Source: Paraglaciecola mesophila (GTDB taxonomy: Bacteria; Pseudomonadota; Gammaproteobacteria; Enterobacterales; Alteromonadaceae). Taken from it: a stretch of DNA of 64,000 bases. Both the position numbers and the translations under genes were made by a program. The DNA lies in contig NZ_CP047656.1 of NCBI RefSeq assembly GCF_009906955.1, forward strand, positions 4,339,001 to 4,403,000, given 5' to 3'. Below, in pieces: positions 44,806 to 53,042 of the stretch. A model generated the notes under the pieces. That model was not told the origin of the DNA. It was given only the letters and a program-made list of their open reading frames with translations, and ran no database searches. The stretch's first letter is position 1, and each line of letters begins with the position of its first letter.

Positions 44806-45447
44806 GTGTGTGATTTGGAACTCTCTCCAGTAGAAATATTTGGCTATTGTGCGTCAGCAGTCATAGCTTATTCATTAACGCGAAGTTCAATTGTAAGGCT
44901 GCGCTGGTTTAATCTGGTCGGTGCGTCATCGTTTTGCTTGTATGGCATTATTATTCAAGCGTATCCAGTGGCGATACTAAACGGCTTTATAACCCTGACA
45001 AATCTGTTTTTTCTACGGAGGTTGTTATTTGATGTTGAGCGCCAGTTTTCTGTGCTTGCGGTTAGTCGTCCGTCAAATTATGTAGATTTTTTTCTCGATT
45101 ACCATCAGCAAGAAATTAAACATCTATTTCCTCGTTTCATGAAGGTGTCTTCAGCTCCACAGCGAGAATACTTTTTTCTAACCGAACGGACCGAAGTAGT
45201 GGGAATGCTTTCAGGGTTTGTTGAGGAGAATGGCAATTTTGTGGTCGATTTCGATTTTGTGATCCCAGCTTATCGCGATTGTCATCTCGGAGAATATGTT
45301 ATTGGTAAGGGGCAACAACTATCAAAACAGTTTGGTTTTAACGAAATTGTGGCACTTGCTGACAGTTATGAACACGAAAACTACTTAAGTCGCATCGGAT
45401 TTAGCCCGAAAAAGAACGGTAGATGGACTTTTGATGGCGAAAGGTAA
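44806..45447 (+). CDS. YgjV-like membrane domain fused to GNAT acetyltransferase domain
   Basis: A 213-residue protein in two parts. Residues about 8-75 form three short membrane helices with the YgjV-like pattern VEIFGYCAS..., LRWFNLVGASSFCLYGIIIQAYPVAILN. Residues about 90-210 look like a GNAT acetyltransferase: FFLTERTEVVGMLSGF, DFVIPAYRDCHLGEYVIGKG (acetyl-CoA loop region) and ENYLSRIGFSPKKNGRW. The start may be GTG 44806 or TTG 44815; the latter has AAAGG at good spacing. The acceptor substrate is unknown. The following 244 bp hold only the tRNA promoter. Confidence 0.7.
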   Translation: MCDLELSPVEIFGYCASAVIAYSLTRSSIVRLRWFNLVGASSFCLYGIIIQAYPVAILNGFITLTNLFFLRRLLFDVERQFSVLAVSRPSNYVDFFLDYHQQEIKHLFPRFMKVSSAPQREYFFLTERTEVVGMLSGFVEENGNFVVDFDFVIPAYRDCHLGEYVIGKGQQLSKQFGFNEIVALADSYEHENYLSRIGFSPKKNGRWTFDGER

Positions 45448-45616
45448 GTGGATTTTTCAAGGTAATGAAGTAAATTAGATTGAGTGGGGTGATATCGCAG
45501 TTTGCTTAGTGCAAAAGAAACTACCAATAAAATGAACGAATAGTGCACATTTTGTTTGAACGATAGTCAAATTGCTAAAAAAAACAGCAGTCAGTAAATT
45601 TCTTTTAAAAAAGTGT

Positions 45617-45645
45617 TTGACGACAGAAATACATCTGTTTACTAT
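45617..45645 (+). promoter_or_regulatory. Strong promoter of the tRNA operon with GC-rich discriminator
   Basis: TTGACG (45617-45622), 17-nt spacer, TACTAT (45640-45645), then discriminator GCGCTCCCC. This is the layout of stringently controlled stable RNA promoters. It lies 47 bp before tRNA-Pro. Confidence 0.75.
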
Positions 45646-45691
45646 GCGCTCCCCGTTGAGAGACAGAGAATAACTCTTCGGGGTAATAAGT

Positions 45692-45768
45692 CGGTGAGTA
45701 GCGCAGCTTGGTAGCGCACTTGGTTTGGGTCCAAGGGGTCGCAGGTTCGAATCCTGTCTCACCGACCA
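45692..45768 (+). tRNA. tRNA-Pro (anticodon UGG)
   Basis: 77 nt with encoded CCA. The acceptor stem CGGTGAG pairs with CTCACCG. The anticodon loop TTTGGGT gives UGG. The T-arm is GCAGGTTCGAATCCTGT. Confidence 0.97.
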
Positions 45769-45798
45769 CTTTCTCTAATATTGTTCGAGATTCGTAGA

Positions 45799-45875
45799 GC
45801 GCCCGTAGCTCAGCTGGATAGAGCACCCGCCTTCTAAGCGGGTGGTCGCAGGTTCGAATCCTGCCGGGCGCGCCA
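45799..45875 (+). tRNA. tRNA-Arg (anticodon UCU)
   Basis: 77 nt with encoded CCA. The acceptor GCGCCCG pairs with CGGGCGC. The anticodon stem CCCGC encloses CTTCTAA, anticodon UCU. The T-arm is GCAGGTTCGAATCCTGC. Confidence 0.97.
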
Positions 45876-45903
45876 TGCGAACCTGGCAACAATGTTAAAC
45901 TTT

Positions 45904-45980
45904 GGTGGGCGTAGCTCAGTTGGTAGAGCCCCGGATTGTGATTCCGGTTGTCGTGGGTTCGAGCCCCATCGTCCACCCCA
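45904..45980 (+). tRNA. tRNA-His (anticodon GUG)
   Basis: 77 nt including the extra 5' G typical of tRNA-His. GGTGGGCG pairs with CGTCCACC, and CCA is encoded. The anticodon loop gives GUG (GATTGTGATTC). Confidence 0.96.
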
Positions 45981-45983
45981 CTT

Positions 45984-46068
45984 GCGGAAGTGGTGAAATT
46001 GGTATACACGCTGGATTTAGGTTCCAGTGCCTTAGGGCGTGAGAGTTCAAGTCTCTCCTTCCGCACCA
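45984..46068 (+). tRNA. tRNA-Leu (anticodon UAG)
   Basis: 85 nt with a long variable arm (TGCCTTAGGGCGT) and encoded CCA. The acceptor GCGGAAG pairs with CTTCCGC. The loop TTTAGGT gives UAG. Only 3 nt after tRNA-His, so the four tRNAs are processed from one transcript. Confidence 0.97.
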
Positions 46069-46168
46069 TCTCTTTTTATTCCTAGTTAATATCCTATATC
46101 CCTCAGATTTTTTAGTTAGCAATCCCATTGGTTTTAATTTTTTGAATTAAACTATTTCGCATTTCGAC

Positions 46169-46197
46169 TCGACTTAAAGTAGCTGTATCGCTATACT
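46169..46197 (+). promoter_or_regulatory. Possible tig promoter
   Basis: TCGACT (46169-46174), 17-nt spacer, TATACT (46192-46197), in the 284-bp gap between tRNA-Leu and tig. The -35 is 4/6. I see nothing else in that gap. Confidence 0.4.
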
Positions 46198-46352
46198 GCT
46201 GCGTCTTTTTTATCCGGTTAGACGAGAAGATAACTAGTTCAACTCGTGATTGTATGAGTGGATTGAGTTTACCTTAGTCTTATCCCACCGATAAAAAATA
46301 ACCATCAAAAATTTTATAAATGCGCAGACGAGCGCAAAGTTGAGGTAGAAGA

Positions 46353-47663
46353 ATGCAAGTTTCCGTTGAGACGACTCAAGGTTTAGAACGCCGTCTTACC
46401 ATCACTGTTCCTGCAGAATCAATCGATTCACAGGTTAAGTCTCGCTTACAACAGTTAGCAAAGACCCAACGTATTAATGGATTTCGCCCAGGCAAGGTTC
46501 CAGTAAGTGTTATTAAAAAGCGTTATGGTCAAGCCGTGCGTCAAGAAATTGCTGGCGAAGCAATGCAGCGCAACTTCTATGAAGCTATCGTTCAAGAAAA
46601 AATTACCCCAGCTGGTATGCCTAACTTCGAAATGAAGACTGACGTAGACGGACAAGACCTAGAGTTTGTTGCTGCGTTTGAAGTGTATCCTGAAGTTGAA
46701 GTCAAAGACGTTGAGAAAATCGAAGTAGAGAAGCCAGTGGTAGAAATTACTGACGCTGATCTTGAAACGATGATGGAAACTTTACGTAAACAACACGCTA
46801 CGTGGAAAGAAGTTAAGCGTAAGTGTAAGAAAGACGACCGTGTAACGGTTGACTTCGTTGGTACGATTGACGGTGAAGAGTTTGAAGGCGGTAAAGCTGA
46901 AAACTTCGAACTAGAAATGGGCAAAGAGCGCATGATCCCTGGTTTCGAAAAGCCAATCGTCGGAGCTAAAACCGGTGACGAGGTTGTTGCGGATGTCACT
47001 TTCCCTGAAGATTACCACGCAGAAGCACTGAAAGGTAAAGAAGCCCAATTTAAAATTACCGTGAACAAGGTAGAAGGCCTTAGCCTTCCTAAAGTTGACG
47101 AAGAATTTGCTAAATTGTTCGGTGTAGAAGACGGCAACGTTGAAGCACTTAACACTGAAGTACGCAAAAACATGCAGCGTGAACTTGAGCAAACATTGAA
47201 AGCCAATGTTAAAGAGCAAGTTATCGAAGGTTTGCTTGCAAACAACGAAATTGAGTTGCCTAAAGCGTTAGTTGATCAAGAAATCAATGCCCTTCGCGAG
47301 CAAGCTAAGCAACGTTTCAGCCAGCAGCAGGGCGGTAATGTTGATAATCTTCCTGAGCTTCCAGCTGATTTGTTCCAAGAAAATGCTCGTAAGCGCGTTT
47401 CAATCGGCTTGTTACTTGGTGAAGTCATCAAAACTGAAGAGCTAAAAGTTGATTCGGCTAAAGTTGATAGCTTGATCGAAACAGCAGCATCTGCGTACGA
47501 AGATCCTCAAGAAGTGATCGAGTACTACAAAACTAACGATGAGTTGATGCAACAAATGCAAAATGTCGCGTTAGAAGAGCAAGCTGTTGAAGTGCTTCTT
47601 AGCAAAGCAAATGTGAAAGAAGTAACCAAAGCGTTTGATGAGATCATGAACAAACAGGCGTAA
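46353..47663 (+). CDS. tig: Trigger factor
   Basis: Ribosome-associated chaperone and prolyl isomerase that meets nascent chains at the exit tunnel. The 436-residue length is typical. The N-terminal ribosome-binding motif is in NGFRPGKVPVSVIKKRYG. The FKBP domain spans about 160-245 (DRVTVDFVGTIDGEEFEGG, MIPGFEKPIVGAKTGDE), followed by the helical C-terminal chaperone arms. GAGGTAGAAG lies before the ATG. Order tig-clpP-clpX-lon-hupB-ppiD as in E. coli. Confidence 0.98.
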   Translation: MQVSVETTQGLERRLTITVPAESIDSQVKSRLQQLAKTQRINGFRPGKVPVSVIKKRYGQAVRQEIAGEAMQRNFYEAIVQEKITPAGMPNFEMKTDVDGQDLEFVAAFEVYPEVEVKDVEKIEVEKPVVEITDADLETMMETLRKQHATWKEVKRKCKKDDRVTVDFVGTIDGEEFEGGKAENFELEMGKERMIPGFEKPIVGAKTGDEVVADVTFPEDYHAEALKGKEAQFKITVNKVEGLSLPKVDEEFAKLFGVEDGNVEALNTEVRKNMQRELEQTLKANVKEQVIEGLLANNEIELPKALVDQEINALREQAKQRFSQQQGGNVDNLPELPADLFQENARKRVSIGLLLGEVIKTEELKVDSAKVDSLIETAASAYEDPQEVIEYYKTNDELMQQMQNVALEEQAVEVLLSKANVKEVTKAFDEIMNKQA

Positions 47664-47704
47664 TTTGCCCTTTGTTAATTGACTTATCTAGTCTGCAACT
47701 GCTT

Positions 47705-47732
47705 AAATGCTCGGTAAATACCGAGCATTTTT
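47705..47732 (+). terminator. Terminator or attenuator between tig and clpP
   Basis: AAATGCTCGGT, short AAAT-type loop, ACCGAGCATTTTTA. An 11-bp stem with a T-run, 42 bp after the tig stop and 18 bp before the clpP start. Confidence 0.75.
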
Positions 47733-47749
47733 ATTTGTGAAGAAAATAT

Positions 47750-48388
47750 ATGATGAATACACCGTTTGATCCTACAAATGCATTAGTACCTATGGTGGTT
47801 GAACAAACCGCTAAAGGTGAGCGCTCTTATGATATTTATTCACGCTTACTGAAAGAGAACGTCATTTTCATGGTTGGCCAGGTTGAAGACCATATGGCTA
47901 ACCTTATTGTTGCCCAGATGTTATTTTTGGAAGCTGAAAATCCGGAAAAGGATATTTTCCTTTATATCAATTCCCCTGGCGGTTCTGTTACCGCAGGTAT
48001 GGCAATTTACGACACAATGAATTTTATCAAGCCCGACGTTAGCACTGTGTGCATCGGTCAGGCTGCGAGTATGGGGGCGTTTCTATTGTCTGGTGGTACT
48101 AAAGGTAAGCGTTACTGCTTGCCCAACGCTCGTGTCATGATCCATCAGCCTCTGGGCGGTTTCCAAGGTCAGGCGTCTGATTTTGAAATTCATGCCAAAG
48201 AAATACTGTCTATTAAAGAGAAGATGAATCGTTTGATGGCAGAGCACACCGGTCAGGACTATGAAAAAGTAGCCCGTGACACTGACAGAGATAATTTCTT
48301 GAGCGCACAGGAATCTGTGGACTATGGTTTAGTAGACCAAGTGTTGGCAAATCGTCCAGATGCCAGCAGCAGTGACGCTAAGAAGTAA
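47750..48388 (+). CDS. clpP: ATP-dependent Clp protease proteolytic subunit
   Basis: Serine protease that forms the tetradecameric chamber serving ClpX. The catalytic triad is visible: Ser107 (GQAASMGAF), His132 (MIHQPLGG) and Asp181 (DTDRDNF), with the same spacing as E. coli ClpP. Length 212 includes a short propeptide-like N-terminus. Two adjacent ATGs (47750, 47753) are possible starts. clpX follows after 86 bp, so ClpXP is encoded together. Confidence 0.98.
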   Translation: MMNTPFDPTNALVPMVVEQTAKGERSYDIYSRLLKENVIFMVGQVEDHMANLIVAQMLFLEAENPEKDIFLYINSPGGSVTAGMAIYDTMNFIKPDVSTVCIGQAASMGAFLLSGGTKGKRYCLPNARVMIHQPLGGFQGQASDFEIHAKEILSIKEKMNRLMAEHTGQDYEKVARDTDRDNFLSAQESVDYGLVDQVLANRPDASSSDAKK

Positions 48389-48474
48389 TTAGTTATTGTT
48401 GATTTTGTTTAGCACGCTATTGCAAGGATTCTCAAAGCAGCGTGCTAGGTCAACCAAAGAAGAAGAGATAATAG

Positions 48475-49752
48475 ATGAGTGATAAGCAAAGCGGAGATGG
48501 CGATAACAAGCTACTTTATTGTTCTTTTTGTGGGAAAAGCCAGCATGAAGTGAGAAAGCTCATTGCAGGCCCATCGGTTTTTGTTTGTGATGAATGCGTT
48601 GAATTGTGCAATGACATTATTCGCGAAGAGATCAAAGAGATCGCACCTAAACAAAAGCAAGATGAACTCCCAACGCCCAAGGAGATTCACAGTCATCTTG
48701 ACGATTACGTTATAGGCCAAGAACATGCCAAGAAAGTCTTGTCTGTTGCGGTATATAATCACTACAAGCGTTTACGAAACGGCGATGTGCACGATGGTGT
48801 TGAGCTGGGTAAAAGTAACATTTTGCTTATGGGCCCTACAGGTAGTGGTAAGACCCTGCTGGCTGAAACGCTAGCGCGATTATTAGATGTACCCTTTACG
48901 ATGGCTGATGCCACCACATTGACCGAAGCGGGTTATGTAGGTGAAGACGTAGAGAACATCATCCAGAAGTTATTGCAAAAATGCGATTACGATGTAGAGA
49001 AGGCGCAACGCGGCATCGTTTATATTGATGAAATTGACAAGATTTCTCGAAAGTCAGATAACCCTTCTATCACGCGTGATGTGTCCGGTGAAGGTGTGCA
49101 GCAAGCTTTGCTTAAACTGATTGAAGGGACAATAGCTTCTGTGCCTCCTCAGGGTGGTCGCAAGCATCCCCAGCAGGAGTTTTTGCAGGTTGACACCTCT
49201 AAGATTCTGTTTATCTGTGGTGGCGCTTTTGCAGGGCTTGATAAAGTCATTGAACAACGTGCCCACACGGGAACGGGGATTGGTTTTGGCTCTGCGATCA
49301 AAGATACTAGCAATAAGTCGAAAGAAGGCGAGCTACTTAAAAAAGTTGAGCCAGAAGACTTGGTCAAATATGGCCTTATTCCAGAGTTCATTGGACGCTT
49401 GCCGGTACTTACCAGTCTTGAAGAGCTAAGCGAAGAAGCGCTCATTCAAATATTGCGTGAACCGAAAAACTCACTGACTAAACAATATGCCGCCTTATTC
49501 TCTCTTGAAGATACAGAGTTAGAGTTTAGAGATGACGCCTTACAAGCTATCGCTAAGAAAGCGATGTCGCGTAAAACAGGGGCACGCGGTTTACGTTCGA
49601 TAGTTGAAGCTGTGTTGCTCGATACTATGTATGAGCTGCCTTCTATGTCTAATGTGAGTAAGGTGGTGGTAGATGAAACCGTTATCCGCGGTGAATCTAA
49701 GCCTATTCTCATTTATGATAGTGCGCCGGATAAAAAATCTATCTCAGAATAA
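48475..49752 (+). CDS. clpX: ATP-dependent Clp protease ATP-binding subunit ClpX
   Basis: AAA+ unfoldase delivering substrates to ClpP. The N-terminal zinc-binding domain uses Cys16, Cys19, Cys38 and Cys41. Walker A GPTGSGKT is at 120-127, Walker B IVYIDEIDK, and the ClpP-binding IGF loop appears as GTGIGFGSAI. The 425-residue length is normal. AAGAAGAG lies upstream of the ATG. Confidence 0.98.
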   Translation: MSDKQSGDGDNKLLYCSFCGKSQHEVRKLIAGPSVFVCDECVELCNDIIREEIKEIAPKQKQDELPTPKEIHSHLDDYVIGQEHAKKVLSVAVYNHYKRLRNGDVHDGVELGKSNILLMGPTGSGKTLLAETLARLLDVPFTMADATTLTEAGYVGEDVENIIQKLLQKCDYDVEKAQRGIVYIDEIDKISRKSDNPSITRDVSGEGVQQALLKLIEGTIASVPPQGGRKHPQQEFLQVDTSKILFICGGAFAGLDKVIEQRAHTGTGIGFGSAIKDTSNKSKEGELLKKVEPEDLVKYGLIPEFIGRLPVLTSLEELSEEALIQILREPKNSLTKQYAALFSLEDTELEFRDDALQAIAKKAMSRKTGARGLRSIVEAVLLDTMYELPSMSNVSKVVVDETVIRGESKPILIYDSAPDKKSISE

Positions 49753-49770
49753 ATTCGCATTAAAGATTGT

Positions 49771-49796
49771 AAAGGCTCCTTCGGGAGCCTTTTTGT
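49771..49796 (+). terminator. Intrinsic terminator of clpX
   Basis: AAAGGCTCC, loop TTCG, GGAGCCTTTTT, 19 bp after the clpX stop. It insulates lon, which has its own promoter. Confidence 0.88.
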
Positions 49797-49921
49797 TTTC
49801 TATTATCAGATTTATCTCCTATCTTCCCTCTCATCTTCACGGACACACTTTTTTCGCTTCACTTTTTATGCTCTATTAGAGGTATAGAATGAACAGCTAA
49901 TGAGGTTAGTTTCAGTTTTTC

Positions 49922-49950
49922 GTTTGAACTTTTTGTGCTAAGCCCCATAT
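49922..49950 (+). promoter_or_regulatory. Sigma-32 (heat-shock) type promoter of lon
   Basis: GTTTGAAC (49922-49929), 13-nt spacer, CCCCATAT (49943-49950). The -10 is a full match to the sigma-32 CCCCATNT consensus and the -35 is close to CTTGAA. It sits 46 bp before the lon ATG; E. coli lon is also sigma-32 controlled. Confidence 0.75.
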
Positions 49951-49996
49951 ACAATTTCATTGCGAAAATTTTCCTTTTTATTACACGAGACAATAT

Positions 49997-52363
49997 ATGA
50001 CCAAAGAGAATGTTGATTACACAGAAATGCCGGTGCTGGCATTACGTGATGTGGTGGTTTATCCGCATATGGTTATTCCCTTATTTGTCGGTCGCGAGAA
50101 GTCGATACGTTGCTTAGAAGCGGCGATGGATAAAGACAAACAAATATTTTTAGTTGCCCAAAAAGACGCCAGTACTGATGAGCCTCAGACTGACGATATT
50201 TTTACGGTCGGAACTATAGCTACAATTTTACAATTGCTAAAACTGCCAGATGGCACGGTGAAGGTCTTGGTAGAGGGAAATCAGCGCGCACAAATCGTCG
50301 ATTTTGTCAGTTCTGAAGATTTCTTTGTCGCTAATATTTCTAATAAAGAAGACCTAGAGGTAGAAGAGAACGAGCAGGAAGTGATTATTCGCTCGGCTAT
50401 TTCACAATTTGAAGGATACGTGAAGCTCAACAAGAAGATTCCACCTGAGGTTCTGACATCGTTAAGTGGAATCGAGCAAGCTGCTCGACTCGCCGACACC
50501 ATGGCAGCGCATATGCCGTTAAAGTTGGCTGAGAAGCAAAAAGTTTTAGAGATGGATCAAGTGAATGATCGTCTTGAGTATTTAATGGCGTTAATGGAAA
50601 GCGAGATCGATTTGCTTCAGGTAGAGAAGAAGATCCGCACGCGTGTTAAAAAGCAAATGGAAAAGAGCCAGCGTGAGTATTATCTAAATGAGCAAATGAA
50701 AGCCATTCAGAAAGAGCTTGGCGAATTGGATGAAGCACCGGATGAGTTCGAAGCACTCAGTAAAAAAATTGATGATGCTAAGATGCCAGAGGAAGCCAAG
50801 AAGAAGGCGACTACTGAACTGAGCAAACTGAAAATGATGTCACCGATGTCAGCAGAAGCTACTGTTGTACGTAGTTACATTGACTGGCTTACCAATGTGC
50901 CTTGGACGAAGCGTAGCGCCGTTAAGAAAGACTTAGCTGCTGCTGACAAGCTTCTCGACACCGAACATTACGGTCTGGAAAAGGTTAAAGAACGAATTAT
51001 CGAGTATCTAGCGGTTCAACAACGCGTCAGAAAACTCAAAGGACCGATCTTATGTTTGGTCGGCCCTCCTGGAGTGGGTAAAACATCTCTTGGGCAATCC
51101 ATTGCCAAAGCAACGGGGCGTAAATATGTTCGGATGGCGCTTGGCGGTGTCCGTGACGAAGCAGAAATACGTGGTCACAGACGGACTTACATCGGCTCTA
51201 TGCCAGGTAAGTTGATCCAGAAAATGGCTAAGGTGGGGGTGAAAAATCCACTGTTTTTGCTTGATGAAATCGACAAAATGTCTTCTGACATGCGTGGAGA
51301 CCCATCTTCAGCGTTATTGGAAGTGCTTGACCCTGAGCAAAACAGTACGTTTAGTGATCACTACTTAGAAGTTGATTACGATTTGTCTGACGTCATGTTT
51401 GTTGCTACTTCGAACAGTATGGACATTCCTGGTCCGCTGTTGGACAGAATGGAAGTAATTCGTTTATCTGGTTATACAGAAGATGAAAAGTTAAATATCG
51501 CAACGCGTCATTTGCTTGATAAGCAAATCAGCCGTAATGGTTTGAAAAGCAAAGAGTTAGTGATCGAAGAATCGGCGATCATTGGTATGATCCGTCACTA
51601 TACGCGTGAAGCGGGTGTACGTAGTTTAGAGCGTGAAATCTCTAAAGTGTGCCGTAAAGCGGTGAAAAATATTTTACTCAATAAAGGCACTAAAACCGTT
51701 ACCGTCACAGAGAAAAACTTATCTGAGTACTTAGGTGTGCAACGCTTTGACTATGGCAAAGCAGAGGATAACAATCAAATCGGCCAGGTTACAGGCTTAG
51801 CCTGGACCCAAGTCGGCGGTGAGTTGTTGACCATTGAGGCAACTTCTGTGGTAGGTAAGGGGAAAATGACGTCTACCGGCTCGCTAGGAGATGTCATGCA
51901 GGAGTCGATACAAACAGCTATGACAGTCGTTCGCAGCCGAGCTGAAAAATTGCGTATTAACAGTGACTTTCACGAAAAGCGCGATATCCATGTTCACGTG
52001 CCTGAAGGTGCAACACCGAAAGACGGCCCAAGTGCGGGGATTGGCATGTGCACAGCATTAATATCTGCACTTACGGGTAACCCTGTGCGCTGTGACGTTG
52101 CCATGACCGGTGAAATTACCCTGCGTGGTGAAGTGCTGGCGATTGGTGGGTTGAAAGAGAAATTATTAGCGGCGCATCGTGGCGGAATAAAAACAGTTAT
52201 CATTCCAAAAGAGAACGAACGTGATTTACAAGAGATCCCAGATAATGTAAAACAAGATTTGTCGATTCACCCAGTACGCTGGATTGACGACGTTTTAGAG
52301 CTGGCATTGCAAGAAAATCCCGAACGTTTTAGCCTCGAAGAGCCAACTAAGGGTAAAAAATAA
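49997..52363 (+). CDS. lon: ATP-dependent protease Lon
   Basis: Homohexameric AAA+ serine protease degrading misfolded and regulatory proteins. The N-terminal substrate domain starts LALRDVVVYPHMVIPLFVGR. Walker A is GPPGVGKTSLG. The catalytic dyad is Ser679 (DGPSAG) and Lys722 (KEKLLAAHRGG), at the same residue numbers as E. coli Lon. Length 788. It probably heads its own heat-shock transcript. Confidence 0.98.
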   Translation: MTKENVDYTEMPVLALRDVVVYPHMVIPLFVGREKSIRCLEAAMDKDKQIFLVAQKDASTDEPQTDDIFTVGTIATILQLLKLPDGTVKVLVEGNQRAQIVDFVSSEDFFVANISNKEDLEVEENEQEVIIRSAISQFEGYVKLNKKIPPEVLTSLSGIEQAARLADTMAAHMPLKLAEKQKVLEMDQVNDRLEYLMALMESEIDLLQVEKKIRTRVKKQMEKSQREYYLNEQMKAIQKELGELDEAPDEFEALSKKIDDAKMPEEAKKKATTELSKLKMMSPMSAEATVVRSYIDWLTNVPWTKRSAVKKDLAAADKLLDTEHYGLEKVKERIIEYLAVQQRVRKLKGPILCLVGPPGVGKTSLGQSIAKATGRKYVRMALGGVRDEAEIRGHRRTYIGSMPGKLIQKMAKVGVKNPLFLLDEIDKMSSDMRGDPSSALLEVLDPEQNSTFSDHYLEVDYDLSDVMFVATSNSMDIPGPLLDRMEVIRLSGYTEDEKLNIATRHLLDKQISRNGLKSKELVIEESAIIGMIRHYTREAGVRSLEREISKVCRKAVKNILLNKGTKTVTVTEKNLSEYLGVQRFDYGKAEDNNQIGQVTGLAWTQVGGELLTIEATSVVGKGKMTSTGSLGDVMQESIQTAMTVVRSRAEKLRINSDFHEKRDIHVHVPEGATPKDGPSAGIGMCTALISALTGNPVRCDVAMTGEITLRGEVLAIGGLKEKLLAAHRGGIKTVIIPKENERDLQEIPDNVKQDLSIHPVRWIDDVLELALQENPERFSLEEPTKGKK

Positions 52364-52390
52364 CCATTTAACGCTGGTTTTTTTGTTTTT
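52362..52390 (+). terminator. Terminator overlapping the lon stop codon
   Basis: AACCA (starting in the TAA stop), 8-nt loop, TGGTT, then T6-G-T8. The stem is short but the U-tract is long. Confidence 0.6.
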
Positions 52391-52513
52391 TTTGGAAAAT
52401 AGGGCTTCACACAGCAATAAGTTGTGGTAGCCTTTATCCCAGTTTCGCTTTAGGCCTTGTCACAAAAGGGATTGCGGCGATATCTAGAAAGTTAAAATTT
52501 TGTGAATATATGC

Positions 52514-52542
52514 TTGAAGTTCGAATTTAAGCTTGGTATAAC
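52514..52542 (+). promoter_or_regulatory. hupB promoter
   Basis: TTGAAG (52514-52519), 17-nt spacer, TATAAC (52537-52542), 60 bp before the GTG start. Confidence 0.7.
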
Positions 52543-52601
52543 GTTTTTCGCATTTTTGTTTTGCGGAAATTCATATAATAACAATTGAAGGGGATCATAT
52601 T

Positions 52602-52874
52602 GTGAATAAGTCTCAACTTATCGACCAAATCGCTGCGAGTGCAGACATTTCTAAAGCAGCTTCAGGACGTGCACTAGATGCATTGACTGACGCAATCACT
52701 GCAGCACTTAAGGAAGGTGATCAAGTTGCTCTTGTTGGTTTCGGTACTTTCTCAGTACGTGAGCGCGCTGCTCGCAGTGGACGTAATCCACAAACTGGCG
52801 AAACGATTCAGATTTCTGCAGCTAAAGTTCCGTCTTTTAAAGCGGGTAAAGCCCTAAAAGACGCTTGTAACTAA
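52602..52874 (+). CDS. hupB: Nucleoid-associated protein HU, beta subunit
   Basis: Small DNA-bending histone-like protein (90 residues). It begins MNKSQLIDQIAASADISKAA and has the DNA-binding arm with GFGTFSVRERAARSGRNPQTGE and a PSFKAGKALKD end, all diagnostic of HU. The start is GTG at 52602 behind AAGGGGAT. The place after lon matches E. coli hupB. Confidence 0.97.
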   Translation: MNKSQLIDQIAASADISKAASGRALDALTDAITAALKEGDQVALVGFGTFSVRERAARSGRNPQTGETIQISAAKVPSFKAGKALKDACN

Positions 52875-52890
52875 GCTCAGCTTTTCCATT

Positions 52891-52920
52891 AAAAAGGCGA
52901 TGATTTATCATCGCCTTTTG
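52891..52920 (+). terminator. Intrinsic terminator of hupB
   Basis: AAAAAGGCGATGA, loop TTTA, TCATCGCCTTTTG. A 12-bp stem, 17 bp after the hupB stop. Confidence 0.9.
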
Positions 52921-53042
52921 TTTATCTGCTGTTAATTATGATTACGTTTAATATATAATCCTGCCTCTTTAGGTCAACACGCCCTAATCATTAGTAAACA
53001 TTCAGCTTATCTAAAGCAACTCATTTGGAGTTAAAAACGAAC

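Noticed and set aside
45692..46068. tRNA cluster as an integration (att) site for an island
   Set aside because: No partial tRNA 3' copies, integrase or accessory genes lie nearby; tig and the usual proteolysis block follow directly.
45475..46128. Three overlapping minus-strand ORFs of 70-154 codons
   Set aside because: They run antisense through the four tRNA genes; the apparent protein similarity (RERLELSRP-type, GLEPTT-type) is the known artefact of translating tRNA complements.
46592..47245. Antisense ORFs in tig (135, 102 and 77 codons)
   Set aside because: Low-complexity Ser/Thr- and Phe-rich shadows of the Glu/Lys-rich tig coding strand.
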